NCBI RefSeq assembly: GCF_046546515.1
Contig: NZ_JBKHKJ010000025.1
Span: 20,217-84,216, forward strand
Direction: 5' to 3'
From: Parasediminibacterium sp046546515
GTDB lineage: Bacteria > Bacteroidota > Bacteroidia > Chitinophagales > Chitinophagaceae
DNA length: 64,000 nt
In this document: positions 15,850 through 24,895 of the stretch, in pieces
Layout of the letters: each line of letters starts with the position of its first letter
How positions within the stretch are numbered: position 1 is the stretch's first letter
Notes under the pieces: generated by a model
What the model was told of the DNA's origin: nothing
The model's database searches: none
Seen by the model: the letters and a program-made list of their open reading frames with translations, nothing else
Made by a program: the position numbers and the translations under genes

Positions 15850-17904
15850 TTACTGCAATACAATGCCCGCCAAAGGTGGCAGGTTTAGTAGTAGCTTATA
15901 ACATTTGGATGGTTCATCTACCAGTTCTGAGCTTATAGAAGGATTATACACAGTGCCGCTACCCCAAAATTCTTTATTGTCGCTATTGAATATCTCTGCC
16001 CAGTTTTCTTTGTTGTGCACATATACTGGCCAATCATGGCGCACCATTGGTGTCATGTTCAATATTACCAATACATCGTTGCTTGGGTCGTTGCCTTTCC
16101 TTTTATATACAACTACACCTTCAGCACGGTGGTTTAGGTCCACCCATTCAAAGCCTGCTGTACTAAATTGTTTTTCAAAAAGTGCCGGTGTGTTTCTATA
16201 AAGTGCGTTTAGCTGCTGCACGCAATGTTTCATGCCGCTATGGCTTACATATTGCAACAACTCCCAAGGAAGTTCTTTTTTATAGTTCCATTCGCTAGTA
16301 GCTGCAAATTCATCACCCATAAACAACAGTTTTGCTCCAGGGTGCGTGAACATATAGGTATATAGCAAGCGCAGGTTGGCAAATTTCTGCCAATCATCCC
16401 CCGGCATTTTATAAATCATGGGGCTTTTGCCATGCACTACTTCATCGTGGCTTAGCGGCAGCATAAAGTTCTCGTTGGGGAAATAAGCCATGCTAAACGA
16501 AAACTTGTCCTGCTGAAATTGCCTGTAAATAGGGTCTAGTTTAAAATAATCAAGCGTGTCGTGCATCCAGCCCATCATCCATTTCATGCCAAAACCAAGC
16601 CCCCCTTCAAAAGTGGGCTTGCTTACGCCCGGCCAATCGGTGGCTTCCTCGGCTATTGTTTGGATGTCTGGAAAATCCCTGTAAAGTGTTTCGTTCAAAT
16701 CTTTTATAAAAGCAATGGCTTCTATATTGCCATTGCCGCCAAACTCATTGGGTTCCCATTGGCCTGCATTGCGGCTATAGTCTAGGCGCAACATACTGCT
16801 TACCGCATCTACCCTTATCCCATCCATGTGAAATTGGTCGCACCAAAAACGGGCACTGCTTATCAAAAAACTCTTTACCTCTCCCCTCTTGTAGTTAAAA
16901 ATATAACTGTTCCAATCGGGGTGGTAGCCTTTGCGCATGTCGGCATATTCGTAAGTATGCGTGCCATCGAACATAAACAAGCCATGTGCATCATAAGGGA
17001 AATGAGAGGCTACCCAGTCTAGCAATACACCTACGCCAGCCTGGTGGAAAGCATCTACCAAAGCCGCAAAATCTTGTGGGTTGCCAAAGCGGCTTGTGGG
17101 TGCAAAATAGCCTGTGCCTTGGTAGCCCCAGCTGCCATCAAAAGGGTGTTCGTTTATGGGCATCAGCTCCACATGGGTAAAGCCCATTTCCTTTACATAA
17201 GGCACCAATAGTTCAATCGCATGCCCGTATGTATTGTAGCTTTCCTCGTCGTTTTTGTCTGGCCGCATCCAACTAGCCAAATGCACTTCATACACCGAGT
17301 AAGGCGCATCTAAAGCATTCTTTTGTTTGCGGTTTTCCATCCATTCGCCATCTTGCCATTCATAATATGTTTGCCAAGTGATGGAAGCGGTAAACGGCCT
17401 TTTCTCGGCAAAATGGGCAAATGGGTCTGCCTTATCTACCTTGATGCCGTTGAAGCCATGTATATGGTATTTATATGCCTCTCCCTGCAATACATTGGGT
17501 ATAAAACCTTCCCAGATGCCTGACTTGTCTAGCCGCACTTTTAAAGGGTGGCTATGCTTGTCCCAGTTATTGAAATAGCCAACCACACTGATAAAAGTGG
17601 CATTGGGCGCCCACACGGCAAAATAAGTACCATTGGTGCCAAGCACAGTGATTTGCTTGTTGCCAAATACCTTGTACAAGCTATAATGCGTGCCATGCTG
17701 AAAGTTACTAATATCAGCTTCGCTAAATAAAGAATAATTCCAAACGGGTTGCTGGCTATCTACAAAATGAATTTCCTCGTATTTTTTTATTTCCGCTGCT
17801 ATCGGTGTTGCTGAAGCGATAACTGTTTTCTTAGTTTCCTTTTTTTCTTTTTTTGGGGTGCTTGTAGCTTTTTCTGCTATATCGGCCTTCTTCTTCGGGG
17901 GCAT
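15850..17904 (-). CDS. glgB: 1,4-alpha-glucan branching enzyme
   Basis: 684 residues from the ATG at 17904 (MPPKKK); a TTG two codons earlier is less likely. After a Lys-rich lead of about 35 residues comes the CBM48 domain (YFAVWAPNATFISVVGYFNN), then the GH13 barrel. GH13 motifs visible: the nucleophile Asp in GIRVDAVSSML, the acid/base Glu in IAEEATDWP, and the stabilising Asp in LSHDEVVHGKS. The enzyme cuts alpha-1,4 chains and makes alpha-1,6 branches in glycogen. It stands alone, without other glg genes. A second, diverged copy of its 3' end lies at 14501-14574. Confidence 0.96.
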   Translation of the reverse strand: MPPKKKADIAEKATSTPKKEKKETKKTVIASATPIAAEIKKYEEIHFVDSQQPVWNYSLFSEADISNFQHGTHYSLYKVFGNKQITVLGTNGTYFAVWAPNATFISVVGYFNNWDKHSHPLKVRLDKSGIWEGFIPNVLQGEAYKYHIHGFNGIKVDKADPFAHFAEKRPFTASITWQTYYEWQDGEWMENRKQKNALDAPYSVYEVHLASWMRPDKNDEESYNTYGHAIELLVPYVKEMGFTHVELMPINEHPFDGSWGYQGTGYFAPTSRFGNPQDFAALVDAFHQAGVGVLLDWVASHFPYDAHGLFMFDGTHTYEYADMRKGYHPDWNSYIFNYKRGEVKSFLISSARFWCDQFHMDGIRVDAVSSMLRLDYSRNAGQWEPNEFGGNGNIEAIAFIKDLNETLYRDFPDIQTIAEEATDWPGVSKPTFEGGLGFGMKWMMGWMHDTLDYFKLDPIYRQFQQDKFSFSMAYFPNENFMLPLSHDEVVHGKSPMIYKMPGDDWQKFANLRLLYTYMFTHPGAKLLFMGDEFAATSEWNYKKELPWELLQYVSHSGMKHCVQQLNALYRNTPALFEKQFSTAGFEWVDLNHRAEGVVVYKRKGNDPSNDVLVILNMTPMVRHDWPVYVHNKENWAEIFNSDNKEFWGSGTVYNPSISSELVDEPSKCYKLLLNLPPLAGIVLQ

Positions 17905-17958
17905 AATCAATCGTGTTGTTTAATTGTAAACAGGTTTTGTTTCCATTGTAGATATTTC

Positions 17959-17966
17959 CAAAAGTA
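17959..17966 (-). promoter_or_regulatory. Possible -7 element of glgB (TACTTTTG)
   Basis: Fits TAnnTTTG on the minus strand, 55 bases before the glgB ATG. The -33 box is imperfect. Confidence 0.35.
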
Positions 17967-18000
17967 AAAATATGGAGTTATTGCCAACTTTTGGTTTTAC

Positions 18001-18146
18001 GGGTGCATAAAAGTTTTTCACTATTCTTTTTAAGATTTGGCAATTTTTGGAAAGTTACCAAATCAATTTGATAAATTAAAAAAGGTAGTTATGTGAAAAA
18101 AACTTTATGCCTTGGTTTTACTAACCCCATGTCTTTAGGCTGGGGT
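18001..18146. repeat. Solo R2 end sequence and REP-like hairpin
   Basis: 18001-18019 is GGGTGCATAAAAGTTTTTC, the terminal sequence of element R2, without the rest of the element. 18124-18146 is a hairpin with ACCCCA and TGGGGT arms, part of a block (ATGTCTTTAGGCTGGGGTGA) of the kind found between genes in this phylum. The rest of the 475-base gap 17905-18379 is A+T-rich with no gene. Confidence 0.5.
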
Positions 18147-18379
18147 GAAATAGATACCGCCGAATGGGTTTAGCCTAGATATATTGTTAGCATTACAAAA
18201 AATTGATCCTAATCAAAACAAAAGCCTAAGTAACAGGGCTATCAATAAAGTATTTATAAATTAAAGCTATTGTTTTATATATTTTATCAATAATTAACCT
18301 ATTTATTGATAAATATTTGTTTCTTCTACATTTTTTTCTATCTTCCAACTTTCATAAAATAATAATCAATCAACTGTTT

Positions 18380-19651
18380 ATGGATCGTTTTCAAGGTTTA
18401 TTTGGTGTGGTGCTGATATTGGGTATTGCATTCCTTTGTTCAAACAACAAGAAAAAAATCAACTACCGTCTGGTTGCCAGCGGCATTGCACTGCAAATAG
18501 TAATTGCCATACTGGTATTGAAAGTAAGTTTTGTTACCAATTTTTTTAAGTGGGTGGGCCACCAGATTGGCCATATTGAAGAATTTGCGAAGGAAGGTGC
18601 AGGGTTTGTATATGGAGGCGTTATTGTGCAGGGGGCTGGCGGTGCCATGGTTCCTTACCGCTCGCCGCAAACATTTATTTTTGCTTTTAGTGTTACCGCA
18701 ACTATCATCCTAGTATGCGCATTGGTAGCTATATTTTACCATTTTGGCATCATGCAAAAGATTGTTTCTGTTATTGCCAAAGCGATGAATTTTATTATGA
18801 AGGTAAGCGGTGCAGAGGCATTGAGCAATGTAGCTAGTGCATTTGTGGGCCAGGTAGAAGCGCAAGTAATGATACGCCCTTATTTAAAAGGCATGACCAT
18901 GAGCGAATTGCTCGCCAGCATGAGCGGTAGCCTTGCCTGTATAGCAGGTGGTATTTTGATTGTGTATGTAAATTTTGGTGCCAAAGCAGAATATTTATTG
19001 ACGGCTAGCTTGATGGCAGCACCTGCCGCATTGGTTATTTCTAAAATTGTGTGGCCAGAAACAGAAGAAAGCGAGACAATGGGCGATGTGAAACTAGATG
19101 TAAAATCACCTTATACCAACATAATAGATGCCATTTCGCATGGGGCTGGCGATGGGTTTAAAATTGCAATGAATGTGATAGCGATGCTGATTGGGTTTAT
19201 TGCATTGATCACTATGCTAAACTTTATCTTAGGCAAAGTGGGTGGGCTTTTCCATCTAGATTTTAAATTATCCCTCGATTATATTTTCGGAAAACTGTTC
19301 TACCCTATTGCCTGGGCAATGGGCGTGCCGGCTGCCGATGTAAACAGTGTTGCTGCCTTGCTAGGTCAAAAAATAACCATCAACGAGTTTGTTGCTTTCT
19401 TCCACCTTACGGAAAGAGACCCGGTTACGCATCAATTGGTGATGAAACTATCTGAAAAAGCCACCATGATTGCCAGCTTTGCTATTTGTGGCTTTGCCAA
19501 TTTTAGCAGCGTGGGGATGCAGATTGGCGGTATTGGTGAAATAGCACCAGAGCGCCGTGGCGACCTTGCTAGGCTAGGTATGCGTGCCCTGCTTTGCGGC
19601 ACATTGGCCTCTTACTTATCAGCTACAATAGCGGGAATTTTGATTGGGTAA
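18380..19651 (+). CDS. nupC: NupC-type concentrative nucleoside transporter
   Basis: 424 residues from the ATG at 18380 (MDRFQGLFG); the longer frame from 18317 adds an unlikely leader. It has about ten membrane helices. CNT-family signatures are clear: GFVYGG, FIFAFSVTATI, the core block EALSNVASAFVGQVEAQVMI with its conserved Asn and Glu, and CGFANFSSVGMQIGG near the end. It imports nucleosides with H+ or Na+ across the inner membrane. No salvage gene is adjacent. Confidence 0.93.
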   Translation: MDRFQGLFGVVLILGIAFLCSNNKKKINYRLVASGIALQIVIAILVLKVSFVTNFFKWVGHQIGHIEEFAKEGAGFVYGGVIVQGAGGAMVPYRSPQTFIFAFSVTATIILVCALVAIFYHFGIMQKIVSVIAKAMNFIMKVSGAEALSNVASAFVGQVEAQVMIRPYLKGMTMSELLASMSGSLACIAGGILIVYVNFGAKAEYLLTASLMAAPAALVISKIVWPETEESETMGDVKLDVKSPYTNIIDAISHGAGDGFKIAMNVIAMLIGFIALITMLNFILGKVGGLFHLDFKLSLDYIFGKLFYPIAWAMGVPAADVNSVAALLGQKITINEFVAFFHLTERDPVTHQLVMKLSEKATMIASFAICGFANFSSVGMQIGGIGEIAPERRGDLARLGMRALLCGTLASYLSATIAGILIG

Positions 19652-19663
19652 GTAAAAAAATTG

Positions 19664-19700
19664 GCCACTAAGGCTCGAAGGCTCAAAGAAGCACCAAGGA
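19664..19700 (+). repeat. R3 repeat
   Basis: GGCCACTAAGGCTCGAAGG then CTCAAAGAAGCACCAAGG: one of nine copies of a ~37-bp repeat in this window (others at 43417, 43508, 53905, 53971, 56281, 58571, 60831, 60991). Confidence 0.6.
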
Positions 19701-19734
19701 ATTAGGATTAAAATATATTACAATCTCCTAGAAA

Positions 19735-19871
19735 TTTAGAGTGAGCCACTCTTCAAGAGTGGCTCACTCTAAAAAAGGCGGTATAGAAGATTTGCTATCT
19801 TTCATACCGCCTTCTTTCTTGGATACCACGGGTTGCACCCGTGGCTACTATTGTTTAACCCTTTCAGGGTT
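19735..19871. repeat. Cluster of four consecutive hairpins (REP-like)
   Basis: Four separate inverted repeats follow one another: 19735-19773 (19-bp perfect arms around a single C), 19775-19813 (AAGGCGGTAT/ATACCGCCTT), 19826-19844 (CCACGGGT/ACCCGTGG) and 19857-19871 (AACCCT/AGGGTT). The cluster lies between the convergent nupC and carA genes. It resembles REP sequences mobilised by RAYT transposases; no such transposase is in the window. Confidence 0.7.
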
Positions 19872-19935
19872 TTTAGTAAAACTCAACCAATTTATAATAT
19901 CCCCTTCTTTGGAAAAGTTATTTTCTAAACATTCT

Positions 19936-21036
19936 TTAATTAGCCAGCATCAACTTCACAAAATCATCAAATAAATAACGGCTATCATGTGGGCCCGGGG
20001 TGGCTTCAGGGTGGTACTGCACACTGAAAGCAGGCTTGTTTTTCAGCCTCATGCCTTCAATGCTATTGTCATTCAAATTCAAGTGAGTTATTTCAATATT
20101 CTCGTGGTTTTTCACCGCTTTGGGATCTACCCCAAAACCGTGGTTTTGCGTGGTAATTTCGCACAAGCCAGTAATGATGTTTTTCACAGGATGGTTTAAT
20201 CCCCTATGCCCATGGTGCATTTTAAAAGTTGGTATATCATTGGCCAAGGCCAATAATTGATGCCCTAGGCAAATACCAAACACAGGTTTATTTTCTGCCA
20301 GCATACCTTTTACGGTTTCTATTGCATAAGGCATAGCGGCAGGGTCGCCAGGACCGTTGGAAATAAAATAACCATCCGCATTGAAGGCTTTTAAACGGCT
20401 TATGGGTGTTTTGGCAGGATGCACACGCAGATGAACGCCTCTTTCTACTAAGCAGTTTAAAATATTCTTTTTTACGCCGAGGTCTAGTACTGCTACTTTT
20501 AAAGTTGAGGTAGGGTCGCCCAAATCATATTCTTCCTCTGTGCTTACAGTGCTTGATAGTTCCAAGCCATCCATATCAGGGCAATCATTTAGCAGTAATT
20601 TCAGTTGCTCTATATCCTCAATCTCTGAAGATATAATACAGTTCATTGCCCCTTTTACACGGATATGCTCTACCAAAGCCCTTGTATCAATGCCACCAAT
20701 GGCCACAATATTATTTTTAATCAAGTAGGCTTCCAAAGAACCATCTGCCAATATGCGACTAAAATCATTCTCCAAGTTCCTGGCTATCAAGCCTTGGATT
20801 TTAATGCTGCTGCTTTCTACATCGGTATCTTTTATGCCATAGTTTCCTATATGCACATTGTTCATGATCAATACTTGCCCTGTGTAGCTAGGATCAGTAA
20901 AAACTTCCTGGTAGCCAGTCATGCCTGTGTTAAAGCAAACCTCACCAGTTACAGTGCCAATTTTGCCAAATGCTTTTCCATGCAATACCTGGCCATCTGC
21001 CAATAATAAAATAGCTTGTTTTGCTTTTGAAAACAT
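19936..21036 (-). CDS. carA: Carbamoyl-phosphate synthase small subunit
   Basis: 366 residues, normal length. The N-terminal CarA domain starts FSKAKQAILLLADGQVLHGK. The class I glutaminase follows, with its nucleophile in FGICLGHQLLA and the His/Glu pair in QYHPEATPGPHDS. It releases ammonia from glutamine for carbamoyl phosphate, used for arginine and pyrimidines; carB is not in the window. It is the last gene of the minus-strand ribosomal block, but a terminator (21097-21127) separates it from rplQ. Confidence 0.97.
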   Translation of the reverse strand: MFSKAKQAILLLADGQVLHGKAFGKIGTVTGEVCFNTGMTGYQEVFTDPSYTGQVLIMNNVHIGNYGIKDTDVESSSIKIQGLIARNLENDFSRILADGSLEAYLIKNNIVAIGGIDTRALVEHIRVKGAMNCIISSEIEDIEQLKLLLNDCPDMDGLELSSTVSTEEEYDLGDPTSTLKVAVLDLGVKKNILNCLVERGVHLRVHPAKTPISRLKAFNADGYFISNGPGDPAAMPYAIETVKGMLAENKPVFGICLGHQLLALANDIPTFKMHHGHRGLNHPVKNIITGLCEITTQNHGFGVDPKAVKNHENIEITHLNLNDNSIEGMRLKNKPAFSVQYHPEATPGPHDSRYLFDDFVKLMLAN

Positions 21037-21041
21037 AAATC

Positions 21042-21074
21042 AATTAGGAATTAGGAATTAGGAATTAGGAATTA
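21042..21074. repeat. Tandem heptamer AATTAGG, about 4.7 units
   Basis: Directly before the carA start. The same heptamer recurs near 33266-33288 and 46835-46890, always at gene borders. Confidence 0.8.
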
Positions 21075-21096
21075 TATCCTGATTACAAATCATAAA

Positions 21097-21127
21097 AAAG
21101 GCAAAACCTGAATTAGATTTTGCCTTT
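21097..21127 (-). terminator. Terminator downstream of rplQ
   Basis: AAAGGCAAAA and TTTTGCCTTT arms over an 11-base loop, with a T-run on the minus strand. Confidence 0.75.
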
Positions 21128-21157
21128 CTTATTAAGAACTATTTGTGAGCTGCCATT

Positions 21158-21706
21158 TTATTCGGCAGGTGTTTCCTCGCTAGCAATTGTTTCTTCGGGT
21201 GCTACTTCTTCTGCAACAATGGCGTTTTCTGCTACTGGTTCAGCAACAGTGCCTTCGGCTTTCTTAGTTGCACGGCCACGGCGTGTTTTCTTAGCAGTGT
21301 CAACAGTTGCAGCAATCCCGTTGCCATACACTTCGTTGAAATCAACCAGCTCAATCATTGCTTTTTCAGCATTATCTCCTGGACGTATGCCCAATTTAAT
21401 AATCCTTGTATAACCACCAGGGCGGGAAGCTATTTTAGGACCTACCACAGTAAACAATTCTTTTACTGCTTCTTTGTTTTGCAAGTGAGCAAATACTATC
21501 CTATGCTGGTGCATAATGATTTCTTTGGTATCTACTTTCTTTGTTTTAGTTAACAAAGGTTCTACATAAGTACGCAATGCCTTTGCTTTGGCCAAAGTAG
21601 TTACGATGCGCTTGTGCGTAATAATTTGGGCTGCCAAATTGCTTAATAGGGCTTCCCTGTGTGCCTTTTTACGGCCTAAATTGTTTATTTTGTCTCCGTG
21701 ACGCAT
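21158..21706 (-). CDS. rplQ: 50S ribosomal protein L17 with acidic tail
   Basis: 182 residues. The first ~120 are L17 (MRHGDKINNLGRKKAHREAL, then TKAKALRTYVEPLLT-like and RPGGYTRIIKLGIRPGDNAE). The remainder is a low-complexity Ala/Glu/Pro tail ending EETPAE, typical of Bacteroidota L17 and absent from E. coli L17. It follows rpoA in the usual order, but a hairpin lies in the gap. Confidence 0.97.
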   Translation of the reverse strand: MRHGDKINNLGRKKAHREALLSNLAAQIITHKRIVTTLAKAKALRTYVEPLLTKTKKVDTKEIIMHQHRIVFAHLQNKEAVKELFTVVGPKIASRPGGYTRIIKLGIRPGDNAEKAMIELVDFNEVYGNGIAATVDTAKKTRRGRATKKAEGTVAEPVAENAIVAEEVAPEETIASEETPAE

Positions 21707-21771
21707 AATCTTAGCATTTTAAATTTCACCCACACCGTGCCAGGAATTGTGGGCTACCTGTTATAAAAAAT

Positions 21772-21809
21772 AAAAGTGTGTACCTTACCTAAGTAAAATA
21801 CACACTTTT
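21772..21809 (-). terminator. Hairpin between rpoA and rplQ
   Basis: AAAAGTGTGTA and TACACACTTTT, 11-bp perfect arms, followed on the minus strand by ATTTTT. It could attenuate rplQ, which has no obvious promoter of its own. Confidence 0.7.
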
Positions 21810-21818
21810 TCTAAATCG

Positions 21819-22817
21819 TTAATCTAAATTATCCAAGCCCATTTTCGGCAAGTCCATTCCAAAACTCAAGCCCCTGTCTATCAACACTTGCTCAATTTCT
21901 GATAATGATTTTTGACCAAAATTCCTGAATTTCATCAAGTCTTCTTGTTCGTATTGTACCAATTCGCTTAAAGAATTGATTTTTGCAGCTTTCAAGCAAT
22001 TGAATGCACGCACAGAAAGATCCAAATCTTCCAATGGTGTTTTCAATACCTTGCGCAATTGCAAGATTTGCTCGTCAACAACATCGTCTTTCTTCTCTTC
22101 CTTGGTATCGAAAGTGATGTTTTCGTCTGTAATGATCATTAAATGCTGAATCAATATACGTGAAGCCTGCTTTACAGCATCTTCTGGATGGATTGTACCA
22201 TCAGTAGCTACGTTCAGTATTAATTTTTCATAGTCAGTCCTTTGTTCTACACGATAGTTTTCGATAGAATACTTCACATTTTTAATGGGCGTATGTATAG
22301 AATCTATTGCTATTGTACCAAAAACACTGTCTTTTATTTTATTTTCTTCTGCAGGAACATAACCACGCCCTTTTGAGATTGTTAATTCAATATCAATCTT
22401 TGAGGTAATATCCATGATACAGATAGACAATTCTGGGTTCATCACTTTAAAATATTGTGATGCTTCGCCAATCATGTCAGCAGTAAACTCAGTTTTACCT
22501 TTAATAGACAATGTAACTTTTTCGTTAGACATGTCTATTTCAGCAATTTTCTTGAACCTAACTTGCTTTAGATTAAGGATTATTTCAGTAATATCTTCTG
22601 TAACACCTTTAATTGTTGCAAACTCGTGGTCAACACCTTCTATTTTAATGCCTGTAATAGCATATCCTTCCAAGCTGTTTAGCAGAACCCTGCGCAAAGC
22701 ATTCCCAATAGTTAGACCATAACCTGGTTCTAATGGGCGGAATTCAAATTCACCGTCAAAATCAGATACTTTTTGTAAAACAATTTTATCTGGTTTCTGG
22801 AAGTTTAATATAGCCAT
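21819..22817 (-). CDS. rpoA: RNA polymerase alpha subunit
   Basis: 332 residues. The N-terminal domain includes the dimerisation segment GYGLTIGNALRRVLLNSLEG. The C-terminal domain has LSVRAFNCLKAAKINSLSEL and the KFRNFGQKSLSEIEQVL helix that contacts UP elements and activators. Normal length. It lies between rpsD and rplQ as in most bacteria. Confidence 0.98.
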   Translation of the reverse strand: MAILNFQKPDKIVLQKVSDFDGEFEFRPLEPGYGLTIGNALRRVLLNSLEGYAITGIKIEGVDHEFATIKGVTEDITEIILNLKQVRFKKIAEIDMSNEKVTLSIKGKTEFTADMIGEASQYFKVMNPELSICIMDITSKIDIELTISKGRGYVPAEENKIKDSVFGTIAIDSIHTPIKNVKYSIENYRVEQRTDYEKLILNVATDGTIHPEDAVKQASRILIQHLMIITDENITFDTKEEKKDDVVDEQILQLRKVLKTPLEDLDLSVRAFNCLKAAKINSLSELVQYEQEDLMKFRNFGQKSLSEIEQVLIDRGLSFGMDLPKMGLDNLD

Positions 22818-22960
22818 ATTAAATCTTTGTATTTTAGTTTATATCGCTTATATCTAATTATACTTTAATAGTATTCTTAAGTTTAGCAATAATTATTATT
22901 ACTTAATAAATGAGAAGTATTTAAAATTGATACCCAAACAATTGCTCTTTTATAAAGCAG

Positions 22961-23566
22961 TTATTTAGAGTATAATTCCACAATCAATTGTTCTTTAATA
23001 TTCTCAGGTACATTCTCTCTTTCAGGATAAGTAATAAAAATACCTTTTTGCTCGGCCACGTTCCAATCTACCCAGCTAAATTTAGGGTTCTTGCCACGGC
23101 TTTTGCCTAGGATTGAATCGTTTATAGCACTTTTGTTTTTGTAAGCTATAATATCGCCTGGCTTGCAAGAGTAAGAAGGCACATTCATCGTATCGCCATT
23201 CACGGTGATATGTTTGTGCGCTACCAATTGCCTTGCTTCTGGGCGGCTAGCTGTTAAACCCAAACGGTAGATAGTGTTATCTAGCCTTGCTTCTAACAGT
23301 TTAATGAGGTTTTCACCTTTTACGCCTTTCATTTTAGAAGCCTCAACGAATGTTTTGCGAAACTGACGTTCTAGCAAACCATAAGTGTATTTCGCTTTTT
23401 GCTTTTCCCTCAACTGCAAAGCGTACTCACCCAATGTTTTACGTTTGCGGGTAGCACCATGCTGGCCTGGAGGGTTGCTGTTTTTGGTTAACCATTTACC
23501 ATTGCCTAGGATAGGTTCTCCGTAAATTCTACAAATTTTGGTTTTTGGACCAATGTAACGTGCCAT
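22961..23566 (-). CDS. rpsD: 30S ribosomal protein S4
   Basis: 201 residues, starting MARYIGPKTKICRIYGEPIL. The S4 RNA-binding domain is visible (RLDNTIYRLGLTASRPEARQ, then VAHKHITVNG). The cysteine pattern for a zinc-binding S4 is absent, so this is the C-minus form. S4 nucleates 30S assembly and represses its own operon in many bacteria. Gap of 171 bases to rpsK. Confidence 0.98.
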   Translation of the reverse strand: MARYIGPKTKICRIYGEPILGNGKWLTKNSNPPGQHGATRKRKTLGEYALQLREKQKAKYTYGLLERQFRKTFVEASKMKGVKGENLIKLLEARLDNTIYRLGLTASRPEARQLVAHKHITVNGDTMNVPSYSCKPGDIIAYKNKSAINDSILGKSRGKNPKFSWVDWNVAEQKGIFITYPERENVPENIKEQLIVELYSK

Positions 23567-23737
23567 AATTAAAAATTCTATTTGCTTGATTTTTTAGTGA
23601 ATGACAAACGATTATGAAAAAATCAAAAAACTAAATCGCTTATCCAAGAATATATATTGTTTTAAGTTTTGTGTTTTGAGTTAAAAAAAGGAAATCTTTA
23701 TTCAATTTAAAACTTAAAACATATAACTCAAAACAAC

Positions 23738-24148
23738 TTAAACACGTCTTTGTTTAGGTGGCCTGCAACCATTGTGCGGCATTGGGGTAACATCTTTAAT
23801 AGAAGTAACTTCAATACCATTCTGGGCAATGGAACGGATAGCACCTTCACGCCCAGAACCTGGCCCTTTTACAAAAACATCTACTTTTTTCAAGCCAGCA
23901 TCTACTGCTACTTTGGCAGCATCAGCAGCAGCCATTTGAGCGGCATAAGGGGTGTTCTTTTTAGAACCACGGAAACCCATTTTACCAGCAGATGACCAAG
24001 AAATAACTTGTCCTTGCTTGTTGGTAAAAGCAACAATAATGTTGTTGAATGTTGCACTGATGCGTACTTCACCTGTGGACTCTACTTTTACAATCCTTTT
24101 TTTCGCAGCAGCCTTGGCACTGTTCTGTGCCTTTGATGGTTTAGCCAT
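23738..24148 (-). CDS. rpsK: 30S ribosomal protein S11
   Basis: 136 residues; the core has ATFNNIIVAFTNKQGQVISW, the FVKGPGSGREGAIR loop and the terminal TPMPHNGCRPPKQRRV signature. It forms part of the 30S platform. A 127-base gap with a strong hairpin separates it from rpsM. Confidence 0.98.
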   Translation of the reverse strand: MAKPSKAQNSAKAAAKKRIVKVESTGEVRISATFNNIIVAFTNKQGQVISWSSAGKMGFRGSKKNTPYAAQMAAADAAKVAVDAGLKKVDVFVKGPGSGREGAIRSIAQNGIEVTSIKDVTPMPHNGCRPPKQRRV

Positions 24149-24225
24149 AATTTGTTTTTAGGTAATCTTTAAAAATAAAAATAGCCCCTACTCTCCAAGG
24201 TGGAATATCTGGTGGCTTATAAATG

Positions 24226-24269
24226 AAACCGTGAGTTATAGAGACTTTACGTTCTATAACCCACAGTTT
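24226..24269 (-). promoter_or_regulatory. Long hairpin between rpsM and rpsK
   Basis: Arms at 24226-24242 and 24253-24269 pair over 17 positions with two interruptions (AAACCGTGAGTTATAGA against TCTATAACCCACAGTTT). There is no clean T-run, so it looks more like a processing or protein-binding element than a terminator. Confidence 0.5.
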
Positions 24270-24275
24270 TATTAG

Positions 24276-24656
24276 TTATTTCTTAGCTGCTTTCTTTTTA
24301 CCAGCTACTGTCTTGCGTTTTCCTTTACGTGTACGGCTATTTGTTTTAGTGCGTTGGCCACGTACTGGCAAACCTTTACGGTGACGAAGGCCACGGTAAC
24401 ATGCGATGTCCAACAAACGCTTGATGTTCATTTGTGTTTCACTACGCAAAGCACCTTCCGTTTTAAATTCAGTATTTATGAAATTACGAATAGCAGCTTG
24501 CTCTTCGTCGTTCCATTGGTTTACTTTTTTATCAAGGGAAATACCTGCTTGGTTCAAAATTTCTTTTGCCCTGCTACGGCCAATGCCATATATGTAAGTA
24601 AGCCCTATTTCGCCCCTTTTATTTTTTGGTAAGTCTATACCGGCAATACGTGCCAT
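24276..24656 (-). CDS. rpsM: 30S ribosomal protein S13
   Basis: 126 residues: MARIAGIDLPKNKRGEIGLT, the helix-two-turn-helix YGIGRSRAKEILNQAGI, and the basic tail RGLRHRKGLPVRGQRTKTN ending in a Lys-rich run. Contacts the P-site tRNA and the 50S subunit. Follows rpmJ as usual. Confidence 0.98.
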   Translation of the reverse strand: MARIAGIDLPKNKRGEIGLTYIYGIGRSRAKEILNQAGISLDKKVNQWNDEEQAAIRNFINTEFKTEGALRSETQMNIKRLLDIACYRGLRHRKGLPVRGQRTKTNSRTRKGKRKTVAGKKKAAKK

Positions 24657-24715
24657 ATAACTATGTATGTTTAATGATGAATGTGTGTTACTTAAATTAA
24701 ATTATCAACGCTATT

Positions 24716-24832
24716 TTACCCTTGGCGTTGTTTAAAACGAGGGTTCTTCTTGTTGATTACATAAAGCTTTCCTTTGCGCTTAACAATCTTGCAGTCTGCA
24801 CTACGTTTTTTAATAGCTGCCCTAACTTTCAT
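24716..24832 (-). CDS. rpmJ: 50S ribosomal protein L36
   Basis: A 38-residue gene: MKVRAAIKKRSADCKIVKRK followed by GKLYVINKKNPRFKQRQG. It is the zinc-free form of L36: only one Cys remains of the zinc-binding set. It sits between infA and rpsM, the standard place. Confidence 0.95.
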   Translation of the reverse strand: MKVRAAIKKRSADCKIVKRKGKLYVINKKNPRFKQRQG

Positions 24833-24895
24833 TGTAGTTTATTTATACTATTTGTAAAGTGCCATTTGTCAACCATTGACTTTGGCAATACTTGC

